NCBI GenBank assembly: GCA_023433965.1
Contig: JAEYTQ010000752.1
Coordinates: 1 to 5,426, forward strand
Length of the DNA: 5,426 bases
From: Pseudomonadota bacterium
GTDB lineage: Bacteria; Pseudomonadota; Alphaproteobacteria; Rhizobiales; Xanthobacteraceae
Direction: 5' to 3'
Notes under the pieces: model-generated
Database searches by the model: none
The model's input: the letters and a program-made list of their open reading frames with translations, nothing else
Told to the model about the DNA's origin: nothing
Made by a program: the position numbers and the translations under genes
Part shown: positions 1 to 4,146 of the stretch, piece after piece
Layout: every line of letters starts with the position of its first letter
Numbering within the stretch: position 1 is the first letter of the stretch

Positions 1-150
1 TTCAGGCCGTAGTATTGCGGACATCATCCCAAGACGTCCGTCAGGTCAATGTCGCCGCAACGTTCTCGGCTCATGGGTTGCGGAGGCAAGGTCATGCGAT
101 GCACGACAGGCGAAGGGCCTCCGGCTCGTCATTGTACCATGATCTCAACC

Positions 151-164
151 TTGATCTAGATCAC
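151..164. promoter_or_regulatory. FNR/FixK-like palindromic site (uncertain)
   Basis: TTGATCTAGATCAC matches the FNR consensus TTGAT-N4-ATCAA in nine of ten half-site positions, and its core GATCTAGATC is a perfect 10-bp palindrome. Neither strand has a good -10 element at the spacing expected for a site centred at -41.5. A TACAAT hexamer on the minus strand at 131-136 would put the site near -33.5, which is not canonical. If real, it most likely serves a gene to the left of the window. Confidence 0.35.
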
Positions 165-220
165 GCCTGCGTCTCTTCAGGCCAGTGGGGCCAAGACATG
201 ATCTTGATCCTGCAAGAAGC

Positions 221-242
221 GAAGGGGCCCGAGGGCCCCTTC
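221..242 (-). terminator. GC-rich hairpin after the YYGPR-repeat gene
   Basis: A perfect 10-bp inverted repeat, GAAGGGGCCC and GGGCCCCTTC, is separated by only two bases (effective loop about four). It starts five bases past the stop codon of the minus-strand gene at 248-526. The following minus-strand sequence (GCTTCTTGC) is only modestly T-rich, so this is a strong hairpin with a weak U-tract. Its position makes a transcription terminator or mRNA 3'-end stabiliser the natural reading. Confidence 0.65.
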
Positions 243-247
243 AAACG

Positions 248-526
248 TCACCAGCGGCGATAGCCGTAATAACCATAACGGCGCGGGCCGTAATAACGCG
301 GCGGTCCATAATACCGTGGGCCGTAATACGGCCGAGGCCCGTAATATCCATAATAGTTCGGACGCCACCAACACTGTCCCCAGGCGTTGCAGACCATGCG
401 GACCTGCTCGACGTCGGAGACTTGTGGCGTCGCAGGTGCGGGCGCGATGGGCATGGCGGACGCCCCCGGGGCCGCAGCGAGGGCGCCGAACAGGGACGCG
501 GCGACGAGGCCAGTCTTGAGATTCAT
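248..526 (-). CDS. small exported YYGPR-repeat protein
   Basis: This 92-residue protein has no function I can name. Residues 1-24 form a signal peptide: a Lys near the start, an Ala/Leu/Val-rich core and an ASA cleavage site, so the product should be periplasmic, surface-bound or secreted. A short Pro/Ala linker (25-35) follows, then a segment with two cysteines (Cys46, Cys52) in VCNAWGQCWWRPN, able to form a disulfide. Residues 58-91 are a run of six YYG units, three of them YYGPR, ending in YRRW. The start is well supported: GGAGGAAG at 532-539 lies five bases upstream of the ATG. Small exported proteins with such Gly/Tyr/Arg/Pro-rich tails are common in Bradyrhizobium and its relatives and are usually annotated as hypothetical. 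The tail resembles low-complexity surface or wall-associated proteins, but no enzymatic motif is present. A hairpin follows the stop codon, so it is probably monocistronic. Confidence 0.82.
   Translation of the reverse strand: MNLKTGLVAASLFGALAAAPGASAMPIAPAPATPQVSDVEQVRMVCNAWGQCWWRPNYYGYYGPRPYYGPRYYGPPRYYGPRRYGYYGYRRW
251..355 (-). repeat. imperfect YYG(PR) coding repeat
   Basis: The last 35 codons of the small exported protein repeat a Tyr-Tyr-Gly-(Pro-Arg) unit at irregular spacing of three to eight residues. At the DNA level this appears on the plus strand as recurring GGCCGTAATA and CCATAATA words. The irregular period suggests slippage or duplication of a short unit followed by drift, and the copy number may vary between strains. 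Confidence 0.6.
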
Positions 527-684
527 GATGTCTTCCTCCGCTTACGCGATGCAAGATATCGAAGCTCTTCTGCTCAAATTGTGGCGGAGCCGAAATGTAA
601 TGCTGATGAACGGATCTTCAGCGAGCCGGCTTCAGTCACGGCCGCCTGCTGGCGAGGCTGCGCGGCTATGCCGTGCCTTGGACC

Positions 685-698
685 TTGATCCTGCGCAA
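685..698 (+). promoter_or_regulatory. FixK/FNR-type box, class II position
   Basis: TTGATCCTGCGCAA fits the rhizobial FixK2 consensus TTG(A/C)-N6-(T/G)CAA at all eight defined positions. Its centre lies 41.5 bases before a predicted start site at 733. At exactly -12 to -7 from that site (721-726) lies TACTGT, which keeps the three most important -10 bases (T-12, A-11 and T-7). This is the classic geometry of an FNR/FixK class II activated promoter. It gives a 43-base leader before the ATG at 776. The box could in principle also act on the divergent gene starting at 526, but it is about 160 bases from that start. Confidence 0.62.
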
Positions 699-720
699 TT
701 CGCAAGTTTGCCTTGGCTCT

Positions 721-726
721 TACTGT
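721..726 (+). promoter_or_regulatory. predicted -10 element of the DUF3775 operon
   Basis: TACTGT sits at -12 to -7 relative to position 733, the start site implied by the FixK-type box. There is no good -35 hexamer at the matching place because the box itself occupies that position, as expected for an activator-dependent promoter. Confidence 0.45.
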
Positions 727-775
727 TGCGATCATGGCAGCGGCGTGGTGCGTGCTGCCGGGCAAGGTGAGTTGG

Positions 776-1186
776 ATGCGAGTCATTCCAAATCTATCGA
801 TCTCGCCGGAGAAGGTCTTCTTCGTGATTTCGAAATCGCGTCGGTCCGACAGCGAAGCGGCCGGAGGTGGTGTCGTCCTGGACTTCGGCGACGACGACAT
901 GAGCTACGGCCGCGGCGGACGCGGCGAAACCACCGACCGTGCGGAACTGGCGGGCTTCATCCGCGATCTCAATATCGACGAGCAGATCGATCTCGTGGCG
1001 TTGACTTGGCTTGGTCGCGGCGACGGCGATCTCTCCGACTGGCGTCAACTGCGCGCTCAGGCCGCGCAGGCCCACAACCAGCGCACCGCCTCCTACCTGA
1101 TCGGCACGCCGATGCTCGCCGACTATCTGGAGGAGGCAATGGCGCAGTTCGGCAAGTCCTTCGAGGAATTCGAAGAACAGCTTTGA
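776..1186 (+). CDS. DUF3775 domain-containing protein
   Basis: This 136-residue protein matches my memory of the DUF3775 family, small alphaproteobacterial proteins of unknown biochemical function. Recognisable family segments are LSISPEKVFFVISK (residues 7-20), DEQIDLVALTWLGRGDG (68-84), DW near 88-89, AHNQRTASYLIGTPMLADYLEE (about 99-120) and an acidic C-terminal FEEFEEQL. Residues 28-56 (Gly/Asp-rich) look like a variable linker. There is no signal peptide or membrane helix, so the protein is cytoplasmic. I chose the ATG at 776 because AAGGTG lies six bases upstream and the family N-terminus begins just after it; an in-frame TTG at 713 would add 21 residues unlike the family and would lie upstream of the predicted transcription start. 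The next gene starts 40 bases after the stop in the same direction, so the two are probably cotranscribed. The FixK-type box upstream suggests low-oxygen induction (inference). Confidence 0.88.
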   Translation: MRVIPNLSISPEKVFFVISKSRRSDSEAAGGGVVLDFGDDDMSYGRGGRGETTDRAELAGFIRDLNIDEQIDLVALTWLGRGDGDLSDWRQLRAQAAQAHNQRTASYLIGTPMLADYLEEAMAQFGKSFEEFEEQL

Positions 1187-1226
1187 TGCCGGATGCGGCG
1201 TCTGCAAGTATCAAGGAGAAGATGCA

Positions 1227-1688
1227 ATGGACAAGATGAGACTCGAAAAGGGCGATTGGCTGGTCGTGTGCGACGGACGCAAGGCGCTGATTCTGGAAAA
1301 TCTGGGCGACGAGATGTTTCCGAACCTTCACACCAAGGAGGTGCACGAGCAGCCCAACCCATCGACCAGCGCGCAAGGGAGCGATGCACCAGGCCGCCTG
1401 CATGCCGCTACCGGCGGTGCCCGCAGTTCCGTTGAGCAGACCGATTGGCACGACGAGGCCGAGCGCGCTTTCTTGCGCAACCTGGCCGGGCGGCTTGACG
1501 CCGCCGTCAGCGCCGGCGAAACCACGGCCCTGACCATGGTGGCTTCACCGCGCGCGCTCGGCATGATCCGCGCCGACTATTCGGACGGTGTGCGCAAGGC
1601 GCTTCAGGGAGAGGTCGGCAAGGATCTCGTCAAGCTGCCGGTCTACGAGATCGAGAAGCAATTGTTGCGGTCGGGGGCTACCAAATAG
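1227..1688 (+). CDS. host attachment family protein (baeRF-like)
   Basis: This 153-residue cytoplasmic protein belongs to the family annotated as 'protein required for attachment to host cells' (Host_attach). As I recall, that family has been related to the bacterial/archaeal eRF1-like (baeRF) superfamily, so the name may mislead and a ribosome- or RNA-associated role is possible. The sequence shows the family layout: an N-terminal strand with WLVVCDGRKALILEN (residues 11-25), a GRLHAATG-like turn (56-63), a helix around WHDEAERAFLRNLAGRLD (74-91), the signature SPRALGMIR (107-115), and KDLVKLPVYEIEKQL (132-146) near the C-terminus. There is no signal peptide or membrane helix, which argues against a direct surface adhesin. 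The start is supported by AAGGAG at 1213-1218, eight bases upstream; an out-of-frame ATG at 1222 and an in-frame ATG at 1236 are less well placed. It is the second gene of the unit that begins with the DUF3775 gene. Confidence 0.88.
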   Translation: MDKMRLEKGDWLVVCDGRKALILENLGDEMFPNLHTKEVHEQPNPSTSAQGSDAPGRLHAATGGARSSVEQTDWHDEAERAFLRNLAGRLDAAVSAGETTALTMVASPRALGMIRADYSDGVRKALQGEVGKDLVKLPVYEIEKQLLRSGATK

Positions 1689-1690
1689 CG

Positions 1691-1706
1691 GCCGCCGCAG
1701 GGCGGC
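1691..1706. terminator. hairpin between convergent genes
   Basis: GCCGCC and GGCGGC form a 6-bp GC stem with a GCAG loop, starting two bases after the stop of the host-attachment gene and lying 16 bases past the stop of the convergent minus-strand gene. There is no U-tract on either side, so intrinsic termination would be weak. Its position between two converging genes makes a shared 3'-end structure plausible. Confidence 0.35.
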
Positions 1707-1722
1707 GCCGGGCCGGCCTCCC

Positions 1723-1986
1723 TCAGTAGCAGGGGTGCCGCCGGCCGTCCTGGCCGATATAGGCGGCCGCGCTGCGGTAGCAGCGGTTGGTCGCCGGGCC
1801 GTCGTAATAGGCGAAGGTGCCGGGGGTAATGCCGGGTCCGTAATTGTGCAGATAGCTGATCGGGTAGGGCAGCGGGTTGGCGTAAGAGCGGTGATACCGG
1901 TGACGCCCGTGCGCCTCGGCGAGGCCAGGGGCCAGGATTGCAGCCGTCAGGGCCGCTACCGCGGCGACACGCGTCAACTTGCTCAT
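1723..1986 (-). CDS. small exported protein, function unknown
   Basis: This 87-residue protein is not one I recognise by name. Residues 1-25 are a clear signal peptide (MSKLTR, an Ala/Leu-rich core, then AEA at the cleavage site), so the mature 62-residue product should be outside the cytoplasm. The mature part begins with a His/Arg/Tyr cluster (HGRHRYHRSY, 26-35), has a Pro/Tyr/Gly-rich middle (37-64), and ends in NRCYRSAAAYIGQDGRRHPCY, where Cys69 and Cys86 could form one disulfide. Such short proteins are common and unassigned in Bradyrhizobium-type genomes. The start is firm: GGAGAA at 1992-1997 lies five bases before the ATG, and an extended -10 promoter lies upstream. It is convergent with the host-attachment gene and divergent from the exported ClpP-like gene, so it is probably transcribed alone. 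Confidence 0.82.
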   Translation of the reverse strand: MSKLTRVAAVAALTAAILAPGLAEAHGRHRYHRSYANPLPYPISYLHNYGPGITPGTFAYYDGPATNRCYRSAAAYIGQDGRRHPCY

Positions 1987-2021
1987 CTCGATTCTCCGGA
2001 ACCCGCTCGAATAGGTCAGCC

Positions 2022-2030
2022 ATTATAGCA
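2022..2030 (-). promoter_or_regulatory. extended -10 promoter of the 87-residue exported protein
   Basis: On the minus strand TGCTATAAT combines a perfect TATAAT hexamer (2022-2027) with the upstream TG of an extended -10 element (2029-2030). No good -35 is seen at 16-18 bases, which fits an extended -10 promoter. The predicted start near 2015 gives a leader of about 29 bases containing the GGAGAA ribosome binding site. Confidence 0.6.
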
Positions 2031-2217
2031 ATTCCGGGCGGTCAGGCATCGCTCGGAAGGCCCGAAATCACCGCCGATCCCTCTGATTTCAATGGGGTGT
2101 GACAGAATTGCCGGTTGCGCGGTCGGAAGCTGCCCATTTTTGGCCTTTTCGGGATGCTTAACGAATTCCTCACACAAGTATGACCAAAGAGTATTCAATC
2201 TAAGTTCCTGCCGACGG

Positions 2218-2238
2218 CCTTCGAGGCTCCTTCGAGGC
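2218..2238 (+). repeat. 10-bp direct repeat in the leader of the ClpP-like gene
   Basis: CCTTCGAGGC occurs twice (2218-2227 and 2229-2238) with one base between, a period of 11 bp or about one helical turn. It lies 36 bases upstream of the ATG at 2274, between any promoter and the start codon. It could be a tandem operator or simply a small duplication. Confidence 0.4.
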
Positions 2239-2273
2239 CGGTACACGTCTGAAAGTTGTCGCCGCCACTCGCC

Positions 2274-2720
2274 ATGCGCATCACGCTTCTGAGCCTGTTG
2301 TTGCTCTGCTTCGCCGCCGCGACCCCGGCGCGCGCCGATCTGCATATCACCCGCGACCATGGCGGCTATGTCGAGGAGTACAAGGCCAAGTACAAGCGGG
2401 TGCGCGAGAAGGGCGAGCGCGTCATCATCGACGGCATCTGCAATTCGGCCTGCACGTTGGTGCTCGGCATCGTGCCCATGAACAAGATCTGCGTGACGCC
2501 GCGCGCCAGCCTTGGCTTTCATCAAGCCTATTACGATAAGGCGTTCACCTTCGGCATCAAGGTCACCAGCGCCGAAGGAACCTCCGATCTCATGTCTTAC
2601 TACCCCAATACTGTGAAGGACTGGATTCGCCGCAATGGCGGGCTCACCACGGACATGAAGAAGATCAAGAACGGCGTCGAGCTGTGGAAGATCGTCGACC
2701 CCTGTCCGGAAGAATGGTGA
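2274..2720 (+). CDS. small exported ClpP/crotonase-like protein
   Basis: This is a 148-residue protein with a signal peptide at residues 1-21 (MRITLLSLLLLCFAAATPARA), so it is probably periplasmic. The mature part has VIIDGICNSACTLVLG (residues 50-65), in which the strand, GxCxSAC turn and following helix resemble the nucleophile elbow of ClpP/crotonase-fold periplasmic proteins (COG3904-like); Ser58 would be the nucleophile. SLGFHQAYY follows at 79-87, with His83 in the place expected for the catalytic histidine. I see no certain third triad residue. Cys56, Cys60, Cys73 and Cys144 could form disulfides. The C-terminal part (105-140) is helical with a WIRRNGGLTTDM segment. The ATG at 2274 gives a clean signal peptide, but no Shine-Dalgarno sequence precedes it; an in-frame TTG at 2256 would add six residues. 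The activity is unproven and the substrate unknown. The DMT transporter lies about 100 bases downstream, after a hairpin. Confidence 0.8.
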   Translation: MRITLLSLLLLCFAAATPARADLHITRDHGGYVEEYKAKYKRVREKGERVIIDGICNSACTLVLGIVPMNKICVTPRASLGFHQAYYDKAFTFGIKVTSAEGTSDLMSYYPNTVKDWIRRNGGLTTDMKKIKNGVELWKIVDPCPEEW

Positions 2721-2730
2721 GCGGCTGAGC

Positions 2731-2748
2731 TGGACCGCTGCCGGTCCA
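2731..2748 (+). terminator. hairpin after the exported ClpP-like gene
   Basis: TGGACCG and CGGTCCA form a perfect 7-bp stem with a CTGC loop, ten bases past the stop codon. The sequence after it (TCACAGCG) has no U-tract, so termination would be weak or factor-assisted. It separates this gene from the transporter gene. Confidence 0.4.
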
Positions 2749-2817
2749 TCACAGCGCAGCATCCATCAGGGAAATTCGCATTGCCGCATGGCCTGCGCTC
2801 GGGCAATGAGGGCGGCA

Positions 2818-3690
2818 ATGAACCTCAATCAAGAAACCCTGACCGCCCGCGCCGCGCCGATCCTGTTCGTCCTGCTCTGGAGCACCGGATTCATCGGGAC
2901 CAAATACGTCGTCACCAACGCCGATCCCTTGACGTATCTCGCCATCCGCATGGGCATCGTCGTCGGGTTGATGGCGATCATCGCCGCAATCGCGCGGCCG
3001 AAATGGCCCGATGGCGTCGGCATCGCGCACAGCGCCGTGGCGGGTATCCTGGTTCACGGCTTCTATCTCGGTGGCACCGCGATTGCGATCGCGCATTCGA
3101 TTCCGGCCGGGCTCTCTGCGCTGATTCCGGGCCTGCAACCAATCCTGACCTCGACCATTGCCAATCGCTGGCTGGGCGAGCGGGTGACGCCGCTGCAATG
3201 GGCGGGGCTCGTGCTCGGCCTCGGCGGCGTCGTTCTGATCCTGCACAACCGCCCGATGACCGGAGAAGCCGGGCTCGGCTGGCTCGCCTCGGTGGTTTCG
3301 CTGATCAGCATTACGCTCGGTACGCTTTATCAGCGCCGCTACTGCAATCAAATCGACTGGCGTGCCGGCAATCTCGTGCAATATGTCGCCGTCACCATCT
3401 TCTTCGCGATCGGGGCTTTCCTGTTCGAGGACCGCGTGGTGCACTGGACGCAGGAGTTCGTGCTCGCGCTGGCCTGGCTCGCGGTGGCGCTCTCGATCGG
3501 GTCGATCGGATTGTTGTACTGGCTGATCCGCCACGCCGCGGCGACCTCGGTTGCGAGCCTGTTCTATCTTGTTCCGGCCGTGACCGCGCTGATGGCCTAC
3601 GTGTTATTCGACGAGAAGCTGGACGCGTTGGCGATCGCGGGCATGGCGATGTGCGCGGCCGCGGTGTTCGTCGTCAACCGGCGCGCCTAG
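2818..3690 (+). CDS. DMT/EamA family transporter
   Basis: This 290-residue inner-membrane protein has about ten hydrophobic helices and two EamA repeats, the standard architecture of drug/metabolite transporters. Repeat one covers roughly residues 8-137. It opens with APILFVLLWSTGFIGTKYVV and closes with GERVTPLQWAGLVLGLGGVV, the typical end of an EamA domain. Repeat two covers roughly 148-288. It includes GTLYQRRYCNQIDW and ends with YLVPAVTALMAYVLFDEKL, then a last helix. The length fits the family. The substrate cannot be read from the sequence; relatives export amino acids, metabolites or toxic compounds. Three in-frame ATGs exist (2788, 2806, 2818). I prefer 2818 because GAGGG lies about five bases upstream and the family N-terminus follows directly; starting at 2788 would give 300 residues. 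No neighbour suggests a pathway. Confidence 0.9.
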   Translation: MNLNQETLTARAAPILFVLLWSTGFIGTKYVVTNADPLTYLAIRMGIVVGLMAIIAAIARPKWPDGVGIAHSAVAGILVHGFYLGGTAIAIAHSIPAGLSALIPGLQPILTSTIANRWLGERVTPLQWAGLVLGLGGVVLILHNRPMTGEAGLGWLASVVSLISITLGTLYQRRYCNQIDWRAGNLVQYVAVTIFFAIGAFLFEDRVVHWTQEFVLALAWLAVALSIGSIGLLYWLIRHAAATSVASLFYLVPAVTALMAYVLFDEKLDALAIAGMAMCAAAVFVVNRRA

Positions 3691-3727
3691 GCGCCCGGGC
3701 TGCCGACAGCGTCGCCCGGAACCAGGT

Positions 3728-3752
3728 CTCCGGACGCACGGGGCATCCGGAG
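3728..3752. terminator. hairpin between convergent transporter and lysine-rich genes
   Basis: CTCCGGA (3728-3734) pairs with TCCGGAG (3746-3752), a 7-bp stem with an 11-base loop. It lies 38 bases after the transporter stop and 23 bases past the stop of the convergent lysine-rich gene. A second possible stem, CCGGGC/GCCCGG at 3695-3719, lies just before it. There is no U-tract on either strand, so termination efficiency is uncertain. Confidence 0.35.
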
Positions 3753-3774
3753 GACCCAGCCCGATCGCCCCCGA

Positions 3775-4080
3775 TCAGCGCTTCGTCTTCTTGGCCTTCT
3801 TTTTTGCCTTTGCAGCTTTCTTCGTAGCCTTCTTGGGTGTTTTCTTGGCCGCCTTCTTGGCGGTCTTCTTGGCCGCCTTCTTCGAGGATGTCTTGGCGGC
3901 CTTCTTCGAACTCTTCTTCGGAGCCTTCTTGGCCGCCTTCTTCGGCGCTACTTTCTTCGCGACCTTCTTGGCGGCTCTCCTGACCTGCGTGACGGCGGTG
4001 ACCGCTGCGTCCTTGGTCGCTTCCACCGCGTCGGTGATCGCTTCCATCGCCTGTTCGGTGATCGGCTTGTCGTCGTCCAT
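3775..4080 (-). CDS. histone H1/AlgP-like lysine-rich protein
   Basis: This 101-residue protein should bind DNA without sequence specificity. Residues 1-35 form an acidic, probably helical head (MDDDKPITEQAMEAITDAV). Residues 36-101 are almost only Lys, Ala, Thr, Ser and Pro, about half of them Lys, in repeating KKAAKK, KKAPKK and KKTPKK units, as in eukaryotic H1 tails, Pseudomonas AlgP and Bordetella BpH1. Such proteins compact or protect the nucleoid; the exact role here is inferred. An in-frame GTG at 4092 would add four residues. I chose the ATG at 4080 because GGGGGA lies four bases upstream and the promoter at 4111-4138 would leave only about 12 bases before the GTG. The gene lies 66 bases downstream of the photolyase in the same direction but has its own promoter. 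The repetitive coding sequence makes repeat-number variation likely. Confidence 0.85.
   Translation of the reverse strand: MDDDKPITEQAMEAITDAVEATKDAAVTAVTQVRRAAKKVAKKVAPKKAAKKAPKKSSKKAAKTSSKKAAKKTAKKAAKKTPKKATKKAAKAKKKAKKTKR
3778..3975 (-). repeat. lysine-rich tandem coding repeat
   Basis: The tail of the histone-like protein is encoded by imperfect copies of a roughly 12-15 bp unit, seen on the plus strand as TTCTTGGCCGCC and TTCTTGGCGGCC. The variants differ mainly by substitutions such as TTCTTCG for TTCTTGG. Near-identical adjacent units favour slippage and in-frame length change. Confidence 0.7.
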
Positions 4081-4110
4081 GTCGTCCCCCACGGTTTGAC
4101 TGCAGTGACG

Positions 4111-4138
4111 ACGATAGCGCGTTTCGAAATTGTGTCAA
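4111..4138 (-). promoter_or_regulatory. sigma70-type promoter of the lysine-rich gene
   Basis: On the minus strand a perfect TTGACA (4133-4138) is followed by a 16-base spacer and TATCGT (4111-4116), four of six matches to TATAAT including T-12, A-11 and T-7. The predicted start near 4104 leaves about 24 bases before the ATG at 4080. The -35 lies only eight bases beyond the photolyase stop codon, so the lysine-rich gene can be expressed independently of the photolyase. Confidence 0.6.
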
Positions 4139-4146
4139 AGCAACGC

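Larger units (their letters stand above)
1..247. other. left-edge region without a convincing gene
   Basis: No reading frame here has a recognisable product, a good ribosome binding site and plausible composition together. The longest plus-strand frame (15-263) has a random-looking, Arg/His-rich translation, no Shine-Dalgarno sequence, and runs into the 3' end of the minus-strand gene that follows. What can be seen is a palindromic FNR/FixK-like site at 151-164, a TACAAT hexamer on the minus strand at 131-136, and the hairpin at 221-242. The region could hold the promoter of a gene reading leftward out of the window, but that gene is not visible. Confidence 0.5.

Noticed and set aside
203..215. 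CTTGATCCTGCAA, resembling the FixK-type box at 685-698 (they share an 11-base word)
   Set aside because: The half-sites TTGA and GCAA are four bases apart rather than six, so it does not fit the FixK/FNR spacing; it lies just beyond the 3' end of the small exported gene where activation would make no sense.
15..263. Plus-strand open frame of 82 codons at the left edge
   Set aside because: No ribosome binding site, translation of random Arg/His-rich composition with no recognisable motif, and it overlaps the terminator hairpin and the 3' end of the well-supported minus-strand gene.
574..900. Minus-strand frame of 108 codons
   Set aside because: Antisense to the DUF3775 gene and its promoter region, with no family resemblance.
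794..1207. Minus-strand frame of 137 codons opposite the DUF3775 gene
   Set aside because: Shadow of a recognised family gene; its length is explained by the high GC content.
2016..2762. Minus-strand frame of 248 codons across the exported ClpP-like gene
   Set aside because: Long, but its translation has no domain and it is antisense to a gene with a clear signal peptide and motif; it also covers the promoter of the neighbouring minus-strand gene.
2749..3534. Minus-strand frame of 261 codons
   Set aside because: Arg/Asp/His/Glu-rich translation typical of an antisense shadow of a hydrophobic membrane protein gene, here the EamA transporter.
3683..3694. 12-bp palindrome GCGCCTAGGCGC at the transporter stop codon
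   Set aside because: Palindrome without a loop at the very end of the coding sequence; best explained by chance in GC-rich sequence.
2781..3827. Plus-strand frame of 348 codons, longer than the transporter frame it overlaps
   Set aside because: Arg/Ala-rich frameshifted reading of the transporter gene without any domain; the transporter frame has ten helices and two EamA signatures.
3791..4099. Plus-strand frame encoding a Phe/Ala-rich hydrophobic protein
   Set aside because: The hydrophobic look is only the complement of the lysine/alanine codons on the minus strand; there is no ribosome binding site, and the minus strand has a promoter, a binding site and a known protein type.
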